Assembly: GCF_023656415.1 (NCBI RefSeq)
Contig: NZ_JAMOIL010000008.1
Coordinates: 124,001 to 188,000, forward strand
Source of the DNA: Nocardioides bruguierae
GTDB lineage: Bacteria; Actinomycetota; Actinomycetes; Propionibacteriales; Nocardioidaceae
Direction of reading: 5' to 3'
DNA length: 64,000 nucleotides
Positions 46,413 to 56,189 of this stretch are shown in pieces. Position numbers and translations under genes: made by a program. The first letter of the stretch is position 1, and every line of letters starts with the position of its first letter. The notes under the pieces are model-generated. The model saw only the letters and a list, made by a program, of their open reading frames with translations. It had not been told where the DNA came from and did no database searches.

Positions 46413-48962
46413 ATGAACACGCTGCAGATCCTGACGTCCCGGCCCGTCCGACGGTGGCTCGCGCCCCTCGGCGTCCTCGGCGTCCTCGCCCTCGCCCTGC
46501 TGTTCCTCCACCGCTCGCTGGGCGGGTACGACTGGCACGCGCTGCCGGCCGACCTCGGCGCGATCGGCCCTGTGCCGGTCACGGGGGCACTGGCGGCGAC
46601 GGCGCTGAGCTACCTGGCGATGACGGGGTACGACGCCCTGGCGCTGCGCTACGTCGCCGACCTGGTGCCGCAGCGGCTGCCGTGGCGGCGCTACGCCTCG
46701 GCGTCCCTGGTGGCCACCGCGTTCGGCAACAGCCTCGGCGCCTCGGCCATCGTCGGCGCCGCGCTGCGCGCCCGGGTCTACTCGGCCTGGCAGATCCCGG
46801 CCGCGGCGATCCAGCGGATCATCGGCTTCAACCTGCTCACCCTCGGCCTCGGCTTCGCGGTGCTCTCCGGCGGCGGCGTGCTCGCCCACCCCGAGCGGGC
46901 GTCGGCGGCGCTGCACCTCCCGGAGCCGGTGGTCACCGGTCTCGCGGTCGCCGTGCTCGCACCGGTGGTCGGCTACCTCCTGTGGTCGCGGCTCGGACGC
47001 CGGCCCCTCACCGTCAAGGGCCACGAGCTGGCCCGGCCGGGCTACGGCCTCGCGGTGACCCAGGTGGCGCTGTCCACCGTGGAGGTCGCGCTCATGGCCG
47101 CGGCGCTGTGGTTCCTGCTGCCCGTTGGCCTGGACGTGGCGTTCGTGCCGTTCGTGGCCGCGTTCGCGATCGCCACGGTGGTCGGGCTGGTCAGCAACGT
47201 GCCCGGCGGCGTGGGGGTGTTCGAGTCCGTGCTGCTGGTGCTGCTCTCCTCGGCCGTGGACCCGGTCGCCCTGGCCCCGGCGCTCGTGGCGTTCCGGGTC
47301 GTCTACTTCCTGCTGCCGCTGCTGGTGGCCGCCGTCCTGCTGGTGGCCCTCGAGGCCCGCCGCGGACGCGACGCCGAGACCGGCGCCTCCCGCTCCCAGA
47401 CCGTCGAGCTGGTCGGTGTGCTGACCCCGTCCGTGCTGGCCCTCATCGTGGCCGGCCTGGGCGTGGTGATGCTCGCGACCGGCGAGGTGCCCGGCCTGCG
47501 CGCGCACCTGCCCGAGGGCTCCGCCTTCGCGGTGAGCCTCGTGGGCATCACGCTGCTGCTGCTGGCTCGCGGCCTGCACCGGCGCCTGCGCGAGGCCTGG
47601 GTCGTGACCCGCGCCCTGCTCTTCGCCCAGGTGGGGCTCTCGCTGCTGCTCGGCGCCACGGTGCCGGGCCTGGCCGGCCTCGGCGTGCTGGCGCTCCTCG
47701 CCCCGGCGCGCGGCGTCTTCCACCGCCGCTCCGGCTCCTTCCACCACCCCCGCGGCCTGTCCTGGACCCTCGCGGCGACCGGCATCGTCGGCGCCGCCCT
47801 CTACTGGCACCAGAGCGCCGCGTGGGGCACCGACGGCACCGTGCTGCTCAGCGTGAGCGACCAGCACCCGGCCAGCGTCCGCGTCGCGGCCCTGCTGGGC
47901 GTCGTCGGCGTGCTCGTGCTCGGCCTGCGCCTCCTGCGCCCGCTCGTGCCCGGCCCCCGCACCACCCGCTGCCCCGAGGAGCTGGCGAAGGCCGAGGAGA
48001 TCGTCTCGACGCGGGGGCGCGCCACGTCCCACCTCGCCTTCACCGGCGACAAGCGCCTGCTGTTCTCCGCCGACGGCGCCTCGTTCCTGATGTACCAGGT
48101 CGAGGGCCGCTCCTGGATCACCATGGGCGCCCCCGTCGGCGACCCCGGCACCTTCGCCGCGCTGCTGCGCGACTTCGTGGCGCTGGCCGAGCGGCACGAC
48201 GGCCGCCCGGTGCTCTACAGCGTCGGCGAGGAGCACGCCGACCTCTACCGCGAGCTGGGCCTGAGCCTGACCAAGCTCGGCGAGGAGGCCGTCGTCGACC
48301 TCACCACCTTCGCGATGACCGGCAAGCGCTACGCCAAGATGCGCCGCTGGGTGAACATCAACGTCACCGCCGGCTCCGAGGTCGAGATCCTCGCCCCCGA
48401 GCAGGTCACCGACGCCCTCATGGCCGAGATGCGCGAGGTCTCCGACGAGTGGCTGGCCGAGCGCAACGCGAAGGAGAAGCGGTTCTCCCTCGGCCCGTTC
48501 GACGACGAGTACGTGCGCCGCTTCCCGGTGGCCACCGTGCGGTTCGAGGGCCGGCTGCTCGCCTTCGCCACCCTCTGGGTGGGCCAGGAGGACGGCTCCG
48601 TGGCCGTCGACCTCATGCGCCAGCGCTCCGGCGGCCCGGCGAACGTCATGAACTTCCTCTTCGTCCGCATCATGCAGTGGGGCCAGGAGCAGGGCATGCG
48701 CTCCTTCAGCCTCGGCATGGCCCCGCTCTCCGGCCTGGCCACCGGCGAGGACGCCACCACGTGGGACCGGATCGGCGCCCTCGTCTTCGCCCGCGGCGAG
48801 AAGTACTACAACTTCCAGGGCGTGCGGCACTTCAAGGACTGCTTCCACCCCACCTGGGAGTCGCGCTACGTGGTGACCCCCAAGGGCCTCGCGTTCCCGA
48901 CCGCCATGGTCAACGTCGCCACGCTCGTCGGCGGCGGCGTGCGGGGGCTCGTCTCCCGCTGA
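46413..48962 (+). CDS. mprF: Bifunctional lysyl-phosphatidylglycerol flippase/synthetase (MprF type)
   Basis: 849 residues from ATG 46413 (GTG 46377 would add 12). The N-terminal half has many membrane helices with the flippase signature region (GNSLGASAIVGAALRARVYS, VSNVPGGVGVFESVLLVLLS). The C-terminal 320 residues form the DUF2156 synthetase domain (LLFSADGASFLMYQVEGRSW, RYAKMRRWVNINVTAGSEVE, FSLGMAPLSGL). It adds Lys from lysyl-tRNA to phosphatidylglycerol and flips the product outward, lowering surface charge and raising resistance to cationic peptides. There is no fused lysyl-tRNA synthetase domain as in mycobacterial LysX. It follows the sigma/membrane pair by 150 bp but may not be part of that operon. 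Confidence 0.92.
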   Translation: MNTLQILTSRPVRRWLAPLGVLGVLALALLFLHRSLGGYDWHALPADLGAIGPVPVTGALAATALSYLAMTGYDALALRYVADLVPQRLPWRRYASASLVATAFGNSLGASAIVGAALRARVYSAWQIPAAAIQRIIGFNLLTLGLGFAVLSGGGVLAHPERASAALHLPEPVVTGLAVAVLAPVVGYLLWSRLGRRPLTVKGHELARPGYGLAVTQVALSTVEVALMAAALWFLLPVGLDVAFVPFVAAFAIATVVGLVSNVPGGVGVFESVLLVLLSSAVDPVALAPALVAFRVVYFLLPLLVAAVLLVALEARRGRDAETGASRSQTVELVGVLTPSVLALIVAGLGVVMLATGEVPGLRAHLPEGSAFAVSLVGITLLLLARGLHRRLREAWVVTRALLFAQVGLSLLLGATVPGLAGLGVLALLAPARGVFHRRSGSFHHPRGLSWTLAATGIVGAALYWHQSAAWGTDGTVLLSVSDQHPASVRVAALLGVVGVLVLGLRLLRPLVPGPRTTRCPEELAKAEEIVSTRGRATSHLAFTGDKRLLFSADGASFLMYQVEGRSWITMGAPVGDPGTFAALLRDFVALAERHDGRPVLYSVGEEHADLYRELGLSLTKLGEEAVVDLTTFAMTGKRYAKMRRWVNINVTAGSEVEILAPEQVTDALMAEMREVSDEWLAERNAKEKRFSLGPFDDEYVRRFPVATVRFEGRLLAFATLWVGQEDGSVAVDLMRQRSGGPANVMNFLFVRIMQWGQEQGMRSFSLGMAPLSGLATGEDATTWDRIGALVFARGEKYYNFQGVRHFKDCFHPTWESRYVVTPKGLAFPTAMVNVATLVGGGVRGLVSR

Positions 48963-49002
48963 GGCCGGCGGCCGGGTGGCGGCGATCTCGAGGCTCCTCG
49001 CC

Positions 49003-49070
49003 AGGGCTCGTCGCGCCTCGATCACCGGTAGGGGCCAGGGCTCGCCGCGCCTCGACCAGCGGCCCCGGGG
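49003..49070. repeat. Two degenerate 34-bp repeats
   Basis: Two units of 34 bp (49003-49036, 49037-49070) share AGGGCTCG-CGCGCCTCGA and end in ACCGGTAGGGGCC or AGCGGCCCCGGGG. The period and the CCTCGA-nn-ACCGGT layout resemble the family at 6.8-8.1 and 31.3 kb, though identity is low. It fills most of the 127-bp gap after mprF. Confidence 0.5.
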
Positions 49071-49089
49071 CCACCACTAGGGTGGCCGC

Positions 49090-49449
49090 ATGCAGCGCTG
49101 GCCGCGGTGGGTCTACGGCGAGGGCGAGGACCCGGACTACCGGTTCACCCTCGCCAACGAGCGCACGTTCCTGGCCTGGATCCGCACCGCGCTGGCGCTG
49201 ATCGCCGGTGCCGTCGCGGTCCGCGCCCTCGACCTCGGCCTGCCCGGCTGGGCGACGCAGGCGCTGGCCGGCGTCCTGGCCGTGCTCGGCATGGCCGGCG
49301 GCGTGGTCGCCTGGTTGCGCTGGGCGCGCGGCGAGCGGGCCATGCGCAGCAACGCGCCCCTGCCCGACAACCGCGCCGGCCTCGGCCTCACCGGAGGCGT
49401 GGTGCTGGTCGCGGCCGTGGTCGTCGTCGTGCTCGTCGCGGTGGCATGA
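49090..49449 (+). CDS. DUF202 (YidH-like) membrane protein
   Basis: A 119-residue integral membrane protein. DPDYRFTLANERTFLAWIRT is the DUF202 hallmark, followed by three hydrophobic helices. Function of the family is unknown. The next gene, also DUF202, overlaps it by ATGA (49446-49449), so the two are made together and may form a hetero-oligomer. Confidence 0.88.
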   Translation: MQRWPRWVYGEGEDPDYRFTLANERTFLAWIRTALALIAGAVAVRALDLGLPGWATQALAGVLAVLGMAGGVVAWLRWARGERAMRSNAPLPDNRAGLGLTGGVVLVAAVVVVVLVAVA

Positions 49450-49826
49450 CCCCGGGCATGACTGATGGAACCGGCTCGGGGACGACGGGGCCCTGGCGCG
49501 ACCCCACCGTCGGCACCGCGCCCGAGCGGGCCGCCCAGCACGAGCGCACGGCACTGGCCTGGCAGCGCACCGGCCTGTCGGTCGCCGTCGCGGCCCTGGC
49601 CGCAGCGCGGTTCGCCTGGCTCGAGGTGGGTCCGCTGGCCCTGGTCGACGTCGTGGTGGCGCTGAGCCTGATGGGGTGGTTCGTCCGCGAGTCCCGCCGT
49701 CGGCACGGACGACGGCAGGCGGGCGTGCCCGCCGCACCGGCCGTGGGCCCGGCGCTGGTCGCGGGCGCCGTGGTGGTGCTGGGTGCCGTCGAGCTGGTCG
49801 CGGTGCTCCGGGCCGCGGCGGGCTGA
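49446..49826 (+). CDS. Second DUF202 membrane protein
   Basis: A 126-residue protein with the same hallmark in the form ERAAQHERTALAWQRTGLSV and three predicted helices. A Met at residue 5 (ATG 49458) is an alternative start. It differs enough from its neighbour to be an old duplicate. Function unknown; paired DUF202 genes are common in actinobacteria. Confidence 0.85.
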   Translation: MTPGMTDGTGSGTTGPWRDPTVGTAPERAAQHERTALAWQRTGLSVAVAALAAARFAWLEVGPLALVDVVVALSLMGWFVRESRRRHGRRQAGVPAAPAVGPALVAGAVVVLGAVELVAVLRAAAG

Positions 49827-49853
49827 GAAACCCTGCGGTAGCCCGGGCCGGCC

Positions 49854-50705
49854 TCAGAGGTCGGTCTCGCCCCGGGCGACGAGCACGGCGGGGCCGGTCA
49901 TCACGATGCGCCCCTCGGCCGTCCAGTCGACGGTGAGCGTGCCGCCGGGCAGGTCCACGACCCGGGTGACGGCCTCCCCCTCGGCGCGGCCGTCGCGCAG
50001 CGCGCTGGCCACCGCCACCGCGCAGGCGCCGGTGCCGCAGGAGCGGGTCTCGCCCGAGCCACGCTCGTGCACCCGCATCCGCACGTGGCCCGGGGCGACG
50101 TCCTCGACGAACTCGACGTTGACGCCCGCGGGGTAGAACGACCGGTCGAAGGTGGGCTCGGCCAGCAGCGGACCGACCGGGCCGCCGGCGTCCACGCTCT
50201 CGACGAACGCCACCGCGTGCGGGTTGCCCATGTCGACGCCGACGGCGCCCCACGAGGTCTCGCCGACCGCGACGGTGGTGTCGCCCATCAGCCGCGGGAC
50301 GCCCATGTCGACGCTGATCTCGCCGTCGGCCGCGCCGCCGGCGAAGGTGATCGTCTTGAGGCCGTCGCGGGTGGCCACCGGCAGCGGGGCGGAGGCGTCG
50401 GCCAGGCCCTCGGTGACGAGGTGGCGGGCGAAGACGCGGATGCCGTTGCCGCACATCTCGGCGACCGACCCGTCGGCGTTGCGGTAGTCCATGAACCACT
50501 CGGCCTGCTCGGCGCCGGTGCCGGGCTGGTCCACGTACCGGGCCCGCACGACCCGCAGCACGCCGTCGCCGCCGAGGCCGGCACGGCGGTCGCACAGGGC
50601 CGCCACGCGGGACGCGGGCAGCTCGCCGTGCAGGTGCAGGTCGGGGTCCGGCAGGAGGACGAAGTCGTTCTCGGTGCCGTGGCCCTTGAGGAACGGGTAG
50701 GTCAC
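49854..50705 (-). CDS. dapF: Diaminopimelate epimerase
   Basis: A 283-residue PLP-independent epimerase that converts LL- to meso-diaminopimelate for lysine and peptidoglycan. The two catalytic Cys are in AEMCGNGIRVFARH and GETRSCGTGACAVA. FLKGHGTENDFVLLPD is the family start; ATG at 50705. In related genomes it lies between miaA and hflX; here a secreted-protein gene separates it from miaA. Confidence 0.97.
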   Translation of the reverse strand: MTYPFLKGHGTENDFVLLPDPDLHLHGELPASRVAALCDRRAGLGGDGVLRVVRARYVDQPGTGAEQAEWFMDYRNADGSVAEMCGNGIRVFARHLVTEGLADASAPLPVATRDGLKTITFAGGAADGEISVDMGVPRLMGDTTVAVGETSWGAVGVDMGNPHAVAFVESVDAGGPVGPLLAEPTFDRSFYPAGVNVEFVEDVAPGHVRMRVHERGSGETRSCGTGACAVAVASALRDGRAEGEAVTRVVDLPGGTLTVDWTAEGRIVMTGPAVLVARGETDL

Positions 50706-50971
50706 CGCTCCACGGTACCGGCCACGCGGGGACCAGACGGACCTAGTCCGAACGGGCCATCCGAGTGCACCCGTTCACTCCTGACGCGGCCCGCCCGCCG
50801 AACGTAACGTTTCGGACAAGGGCGACCCGCCGGATCCCGGGCCGCTCCGCTACTGCTCCCCCTCCCCCCTCTCTCGATCCCGCTCCCCTCCCCCCGCCCC
50901 CGTCCGCCGACGTCCCCCGTCGGCCTGCCGAGCGCGCCCGGAGGTGGCCCCCAGCGAAGGAGCCTCCGCCC

Positions 50972-53689
50972 ATGAGTCCCCGACCTCCCACGCCCCCCAC
51001 CCGCCGCAGCAGGCTGCGCCGGCTCACGGCCGCGACCGCGACGGTCGGCACCGGGATCGCCGCGTTCGCGGTGCTGCCGGCCCTGCCCGCCGCGGCCGCC
51101 GACCCCGACTGGACCGCGAGCGCGCACAGCGACGTGGTGGACCTCAGCGCCTCGCTGCTGGGCCAGAGCCTCACCGACGTGGTCGTGGGGCACTCGCTCG
51201 CCGAGGTCGACACCGCGGGCGCCCCGGTCGTCACCGCGACCTCCTCCAACGTGGACACGGCGCTGCTCGGGATGGCGCTGCCCGCCGACGGCCAGGTCGC
51301 CACGGCCCCGCCGAGCACCGACCCGGCGTCGGAGACCCTGCTCCCGCTCGACCTCGCGCCCCTGCTCACCCTGGGCGTGATCACCGGCGACACCGAGGCC
51401 TCGTGGAACGCCGACGGCACCTGCGTCAAGGAGGTCGACGGCGTGCGCACCCTCGGCGGTGCCGACACACGGCTGGCCGAGCTGAGCCTCGTCGGCGTCG
51501 AGGGGCTCGCCACCCTGGTCGACGTCGGCGCCTCGCGCGTCACCTCCACCACCGACCTCGTGCCGACGTTCGGCGACCGGCACGACGTCGTCTCCACCAC
51601 CACCGCGCGGATCGGCGACATCTCCCTGCTGGACGGGGCGGTGCAGGTGCACGTGGGCAGCCCGGCCGTGCTCACGGCAACCTCGGACGGCACCACCGGC
51701 ACCGTGGAGTACACCGCGCCCGTGGTCACCGTGACGGTCGCCGGGCAGTCGCAGCCGATCACCCTCGAGGCCGGCACCACCGACATCCCGCTGGACCTGG
51801 GCCTGCTGTCCGCCGACGTCTCCCTCACCCTCAACGACGGCGTCGACGCCTCCAGCGCGGCCGCGGCCTCCGGGTCCGTGGACGACGTGCTCGCCATCGA
51901 CCTCACGGTCGACACGCTCATCCTGGAGGTCGCGAACGTGCACCTCGGCGTCGGCCGCCTGGAGGCCGACGCGACCGCACCCGCCGGAGGCGTGACCTGC
52001 ACGTCGGAGACCGACACCGACGGCGACGGCCTCACCGACGCGGTGGAGGGGACGCTGGGCACCGACCCGGCCGACCCCGACACCGACGACGACGGCCTCT
52101 CCGACGGCGAGGAGGTCGACACCTACGGCACCGACCCGCTCGACGCTGACTCCGACGACGACGGCCTGACCGACGGCGACGAGGTCAACAGCACCGGCAC
52201 CGACCCGCTCGACGCGGACACCGACGACGGCGGCGTGGACGACGGCGACGAGAACGCCGTGGGCACCGACCCGCTCGACGGCAGCGACGACGGCAGCGGC
52301 GGCCCCAGCGGCACCGACACCGACGGCGACGGCCTCTCGGACGCGGCCGAGGACGTCCTCGGGACCGACCCCGACAACCCCGACACCGACGGCGACGGGC
52401 TCACCGACGGCGCCGAGATCAACACCTACAGCACCGACCCGCTCGACGCCGACAGCGACGACGGCGGCGTCTCCGACGGGGCCGAGGTCGCCAACGGCAC
52501 CGACCCGAACGACGGCACCGACGACGTGCTCGTCGACGACATGGACGGCGACGGTCTCACCGACACCGAGGAGGTCGCGCTCGGCACCGACCCGGCGGAC
52601 GCCGACACCGACGGTGACGGCCTCACCGACGGCGCCGAGGTCAACATGGTCGGCACCGACCCGCTGGACTTCGACACCGACGACGGCGGCGTCTCCGACG
52701 GGGCCGAGGTCTCGGCGGGCACCGACCCGCTCGACGGCAGCGACGACGTCGAGGTCGACGACGCGGACGGCGACGGCCTCAGCGACGAGGCGGAGGCCGG
52801 TCTGGGCACCGACCCGGCGGACGCCGACTCCGACGACGACGGCCTCACCGACGGCGCCGAGGTCAACACCTACGGCACCGACCCGCTCGACGCGGACACC
52901 GACGACGGCGGCGTCCTCGACGGCGCCGAGGTCTCCCGCGGCACCGACCCGCTGGACGGCACCGACGACGTCGCGGCCGGCCCGACCGACCCCGACCGTG
53001 ACGGCGACGGGCTCACCGACGGCGAGGAGCTCTCCCTGGGCACCGACCCCGACGACCCGGACTCCGACTCCGACGGGCTCACCGACGGCGACGAGGTCAA
53101 CACCTACGGCACCGACCCGCTCGACGCCGACACCGACGACGACCGGATCAAGGACGGCCGAGAGGTGGCCGGTCCGATCAGCCGCTACCCGCGGTGCACG
53201 ACCGACCCGCTGGCGACCGACTCCGACGGCGACGGTCTCACCGACGGCGCCGAGGTCCGTGGCATCACGATGAACCTGCTGGTGGTCCGCCCGAACAAGA
53301 AGCTGACGGTGAAGAAGGTCCGCACGAGCCCGTGCCGGGTCGACACCGACGGCGACAAGCTCACCGACCGGCGCGAGGTCCGCGGGTCGCGGCTCGGCAT
53401 CCGGGTCGTGCTGCGCAGCGGCACCATCCGCATCGGCTCCCGCAAGACCAACCCGCTGGTCCGCGACACCGACGGCGACGGCCTCTCCGACCGCGTCGAG
53501 GTCACCGGTGCCCGCAACACCGCGTGGGGTCGCAAGGCCACCGACCCGACCCGTGCGGACACCGACCGGGGCGGTCGCACCGACCGCGCCGAGATCCGGG
53601 CCGGCTCGAACCCGAACAACGTCTACTCGGGGCCGAAGAACCCCGACCGGACCAAGCCCTCGCCGCGGGCCTCGGCCCGGCTGGGCTGA
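50972..53689 (+). CDS. Secreted acidic protein with thrombospondin type 3 repeats
   Basis: A 905-residue protein; AAGGAG lies 10 bases before ATG 50972. An Arg-rich N-terminus and signal peptide end near ALPAAAA. Residues about 40-330 form a beta-rich domain rich in Thr/Val/Asp. From about 340 to 740 there are more than ten calcium-binding type 3 repeats built from [12 protein letters not shown] and [12 protein letters not shown]. The end turns basic ([18 protein letters not shown]), with two more repeats and a Lys/Arg-rich tail. There is no LPxTG or membrane anchor. It is probably an extracellular calcium-stabilised rod; ligand or adhesion function unknown. It interrupts the miaA-dapF neighbourhood. 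Confidence 0.85.
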   Translation: MSPRPPTPPTRRSRLRRLTAATATVGTGIAAFAVLPALPAAAADPDWTASAHSDVVDLSASLLGQSLTDVVVGHSLAEVDTAGAPVVTATSSNVDTALLGMALPADGQVATAPPSTDPASETLLPLDLAPLLTLGVITGDTEASWNADGTCVKEVDGVRTLGGADTRLAELSLVGVEGLATLVDVGASRVTSTTDLVPTFGDRHDVVSTTTARIGDISLLDGAVQVHVGSPAVLTATSDGTTGTVEYTAPVVTVTVAGQSQPITLEAGTTDIPLDLGLLSADVSLTLNDGVDASSAAAASGSVDDVLAIDLTVDTLILEVANVHLGVGRLEADATAPAGGVTCTSETDTDGDGLTDAVEGTLGTDPADPDTDDDGLSDGEEVDTYGTDPLDADSDDDGLTDGDEVNSTGTDPLDADTDDGGVDDGDENAVGTDPLDGSDDGSGGPSGTDTDGDGLSDAAEDVLGTDPDNPDTDGDGLTDGAEINTYSTDPLDADSDDGGVSDGAEVANGTDPNDGTDDVLVDDMDGDGLTDTEEVALGTDPADADTDGDGLTDGAEVNMVGTDPLDFDTDDGGVSDGAEVSAGTDPLDGSDDVEVDDADGDGLSDEAEAGLGTDPADADSDDDGLTDGAEVNTYGTDPLDADTDDGGVLDGAEVSRGTDPLDGTDDVAAGPTDPDRDGDGLTDGEELSLGTDPDDPDSDSDGLTDGDEVNTYGTDPLDADTDDDRIKDGREVAGPISRYPRCTTDPLATDSDGDGLTDGAEVRGITMNLLVVRPNKKLTVKKVRTSPCRVDTDGDKLTDRREVRGSRLGIRVVLRSGTIRIGSRKTNPLVRDTDGDGLSDRVEVTGARNTAWGRKATDPTRADTDRGGRTDRAEIRAGSNPNNVYSGPKNPDRTKPSPRASARLG

Positions 53690-53783
53690 GCCCCGGCCTC
53701 CACCCCGGCTCGACCCGCTCCATCCCGGCGCCCGTCGTCGTCCTCCGTCCCCACCCGGGGCGGGCGGACGGCGGCGGGCGCTG

Positions 53784-54749
53784 CTACGCCGTGGCCGCCC
53801 GCACCGCCGCGAGCGCACGGGTCAGCCGGTCGGGGTCGTCGAACCGGACCCACGTGATCCGCGGGTCCTTGCGGAACCAGGAGTCCTGGCGCCGGGCGAA
53901 CCGCCGCGTCGCGACCACCGTGCGCTCCTTGGCCTCCTCGAGGCTCAGGACGCCGGCCAGGTGGTCGGCCACCTCGCGGTACCCGATCGCGCGGCCGGCG
54001 GTGCGGCCCTCGGCCAGTCCCTCGCCGAGCAGCCGCTCCACCTCGTCCACGAAGCCGTCGGCGAACATCTGCTCCACACGCTGCTCGATGCGTGCGTCCA
54101 GGGTCGGCCGGTCGATGTCCACACCGACCTGCACCGCGCCGGGCAGGGCGTACTCCAGCCGGGGCAGCGTCGCGGTGAACGACCGCCCGGTCAGCTCCAC
54201 CACCTCCAGCGCCCGGACGATGCGGCGACCGTTCTCGGGCAGGATGCTCGCCGCCGCGGCCGGGTCCACCGCGGCCAGCCGCGCGTGCAGGGCGCCGCTG
54301 CCCACCTCCGCCAGCTCCGCCTCCAGCCGCTCGCGCAGCGCCGGGTCGGTGCCGGGGAACTCGAACTCGTCCAGCACCGCCCGGGTGTAGAGGGCCGAGC
54401 CGCCGACCAGGACGGGCACCCGGCCTCGTCCGCGGAGGTCGGCGACCAGCCCGCGGGCCCAGGCCTGGAACTCGGCGACGCTGGCGGGCTCGGTGACGTC
54501 GAGGACGTCGAGCAGGTGGTGGACGACGCCGCGGCGCTCGGCGGGCGGGAGCTTGGCGGTGCCGACGTCCATGCCCCGGTAGAACTGCATGGCGTCGGTG
54601 TTGAGCACCTCGCCGGGCGTGCCGGCGGCGGTGAACGCCTCGGCCAGGTCGAGGGAGAGCGCCGTCTTGCCGGACGCGGTGGCCCCCACCACCGCGACCA
54701 CGGGCAGGCCGACCGGCACCCGGGCGGGCGAGTCAGGAGCACTCGTCAT
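53784..54749 (-). CDS. miaA: tRNA dimethylallyltransferase
   Basis: A 321-residue enzyme that adds a dimethylallyl group to A37 of tRNAs reading U-initial codons. The P-loop is VVGATASGKTALSLDLA, followed by the Asp-containing NTDAMQFYRGMDVGTAKL, and PVLVGGSALYTRAVLD. ATG at 54749. MiaB, encoded at 58099, acts on its product. Several small genes lie between the two, unlike the tighter arrangement common in actinobacteria. Confidence 0.97.
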   Translation of the reverse strand: MTSAPDSPARVPVGLPVVAVVGATASGKTALSLDLAEAFTAAGTPGEVLNTDAMQFYRGMDVGTAKLPPAERRGVVHHLLDVLDVTEPASVAEFQAWARGLVADLRGRGRVPVLVGGSALYTRAVLDEFEFPGTDPALRERLEAELAEVGSGALHARLAAVDPAAAASILPENGRRIVRALEVVELTGRSFTATLPRLEYALPGAVQVGVDIDRPTLDARIEQRVEQMFADGFVDEVERLLGEGLAEGRTAGRAIGYREVADHLAGVLSLEEAKERTVVATRRFARRQDSWFRKDPRITWVRFDDPDRLTRALAAVRAATA

Positions 54750-54796
54750 GTGGCTAGTGTGGCAAGACCCGAGGAGCAGACCTGAAGGAGGAGCCG

Positions 54797-55090
54797 ATGG
54801 GCTTCCTGGACAAGGCCCGCCGCCAGCTGGACACCCCCGCCAACCGCCAGCGGCTCACGCAGCTGCGGGGCAGGGTGGCCGACACGGTCGCGAAGAACGA
54901 GACGAAGATCGGCCAGGGCCTGGACAAGGCCGCCGCGGCCGTCGACCAGCGCACCAAGGGCAAGCACCACGCACGCATCAGCCAGGGGGTCGCCGGCGCC
55001 AAGAAGGGCGTCTCCTACCTGGGCCGCAAGCCCAGCAGCGCTGATGGCGGGCCCGGCACCACCGACGGCAGCACGGGAGGCACCCGATGA
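54797..55090 (+). CDS. MT0933-type antitoxin-like small protein
   Basis: A 97-residue, Lys-rich protein with GAAGGAGGAG before ATG 54797. MGFLDKARRQLDTPANRQRL, DKAAAAVDQRTKGKHHARIS and QGVAGAKKGVSYLG match the short actinobacterial family annotated as MT0933-like antitoxin, which typically reads MGxLDK...KAAxxVDxRTxGKY. The label rests on weak evidence and no toxin gene is adjacent. It starts a run of four overlapping genes with a Nudix hydrolase. Confidence 0.7.
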   Translation: MGFLDKARRQLDTPANRQRLTQLRGRVADTVAKNETKIGQGLDKAAAAVDQRTKGKHHARISQGVAGAKKGVSYLGRKPSSADGGPGTTDGSTGGTR

Positions 55091-55266
55091 CCGCACCCAT
55101 CCCCGAGGAGCGCGACGCCGCGCCGCTGGAGGACTCGATGGACGGCATCCGCCCGCCCGGCGAGCACGGCGAGGACCTCCCCGACGGCAAGGACGGGGCG
55201 TCCGCCGCGGCAGCCGAGCAGGAGTCGAACGCCGAGGAGTCGGACGCCGGCGAGCCCAGCCAGTGA
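55087..55266 (+). CDS. Small acidic protein, 59 residues
   Basis: ATG 55087 overlaps the stop of the antitoxin-like gene and its own stop overlaps the Nudix GTG start (55263-55266). The protein begins MTAPIPEERDAAPLEDSMDG and is rich in Glu, Asp, Ala and Gly with no hydrophobic core, so it is probably disordered. Double overlap and strong G/C third-position bias make it a real gene. Function unknown. Confidence 0.65.
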   Translation: MTAPIPEERDAAPLEDSMDGIRPPGEHGEDLPDGKDGASAAAAEQESNAEESDAGEPSQ

Positions 55267-55760
55267 CCGACGCGCACGTCCCGGAGGTGGGCGGCCGCTT
55301 CGTCGTCGTCCCCGCCTCCTACGTCTTCCTGCTCCGCGACGGACTGGCCGGCCTGGAGGTGCTGCTCCAGCTGCGCACCAACACCGGCTTCATGGACGGT
55401 CACTGGGCCGCCGGCGCGGCCGGGCACGTCGAGCGCGGCGAGACCGCGGTGGAGGCGGCCCACCGCGAGGCGGCCGAGGAGATCGGCGTCTCCGACCTCG
55501 TCCTGGAGTTCCTCACCACCATGCAACGCACCCGCGGCGGGGAGCCGATCGACGAGCGGGTCGACTTCTTCTTCGCCGCACGCTCGTGGTCGGGAGAACC
55601 CGCCCTCCAGGAGGGCAAGGCCGCCGACCTGCGGTGGTGCCCACTCGACGCGCTCGACACCCTGCCCGGGCCGGTCGTCCCCCACGAGAGGGTGGTGCTC
55701 GAGGCGCTGCGCACGCGCACCCTGGAGCCGTACAGCACGCACGGCTTCGTCACGGGGTGA
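55263..55760 (+). CDS. Nudix hydrolase
   Basis: A 165-residue pyrophosphatase domain starting at GTG 55263, in the overlap with the upstream stop. The Nudix box is complete: GHVERGETAVEAAHREAAEE then IGV, fitting G-x5-E-x7-REUxEExGU. It should hydrolyse a nucleoside diphosphate-linked compound; the substrate is not evident. It is coupled to two small upstream genes. Confidence 0.92.
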   Translation: MTDAHVPEVGGRFVVVPASYVFLLRDGLAGLEVLLQLRTNTGFMDGHWAAGAAGHVERGETAVEAAHREAAEEIGVSDLVLEFLTTMQRTRGGEPIDERVDFFFAARSWSGEPALQEGKAADLRWCPLDALDTLPGPVVPHERVVLEALRTRTLEPYSTHGFVTG

Positions 55761-55765
55761 CCAGC

Positions 55766-56047
55766 ATGTCCGAGACCAGCACGACCAGCGACTCCACCGA
55801 CTCCAGCGCCTCCACCGGCAGCGACCTGGGGCCGATGCCCCAGCCCGAGGCCACCAGGCCCCAGCTCGTGCCGGGCGGCCCCGACGCGGTGCTCGAGGCG
55901 CAGCGCAGCCCGGTGGTGCCGGACGTCGCCGCCGAGGCGAACCCGGCCACCGCCGCCACGCCCGCGGCGAACCGCTCCGGCGAGGACACCTCCACCCAGG
56001 CCACCCGCGGCGAGAAGGCCCCGGCGGCGTCGGAGTCCCCCGCCTGA
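55766..56047 (+). CDS. Small disordered acidic protein
   Basis: 93 residues from ATG 55766, or 96 from the GTG at 55757 that overlaps the Nudix stop. Ser/Thr-rich start (MSETSTTSDSTDSSASTGSD), Pro/Glu-rich middle and Ala-rich end; no hydrophobic or conserved motif. Position directly after the Nudix gene suggests co-expression. It could also be a low-complexity ORF without function. Confidence 0.45.
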   Translation: MSETSTTSDSTDSSASTGSDLGPMPQPEATRPQLVPGGPDAVLEAQRSPVVPDVAAEANPATAATPAANRSGEDTSTQATRGEKAPAASESPA

Positions 56048-56091
56048 GCCCACCGGCCTCGTCCGTCCACCCGGGGAGTCGGCGTGGGCCG

Positions 56092-56180
56092 ACCGGAACA
56101 TCCGCCCGGATGCTCTGACCCGCGCCACGGACCCGCAGGCCAGCGGCGTGTGCCGGAGGAGGGCTCGGCGTTGTTCCGGT
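56092..56180. repeat. Intergenic element with ACCGGAACA / TGTTCCGGT ends, copy A
   Basis: 89 bp bounded by inverted ACCGGAACA and TGTTCCGGT. It shares with copy B (57111-57203) the internal GACCCGCAGG-like motif (ACCCGCAGG in both) and the flank GTTGTTCCGGTCCGCCGACG. It is immediately downstream of the frameshifted gene at 56190. Confidence 0.6.
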
Positions 56181-56189
56181 CCGCCGACG

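Noticed and set aside
52010..53260. Satellite-like DNA repeats
   Set aside because: The periodicity reflects calcium-binding type 3 protein repeats in a continuous reading frame.
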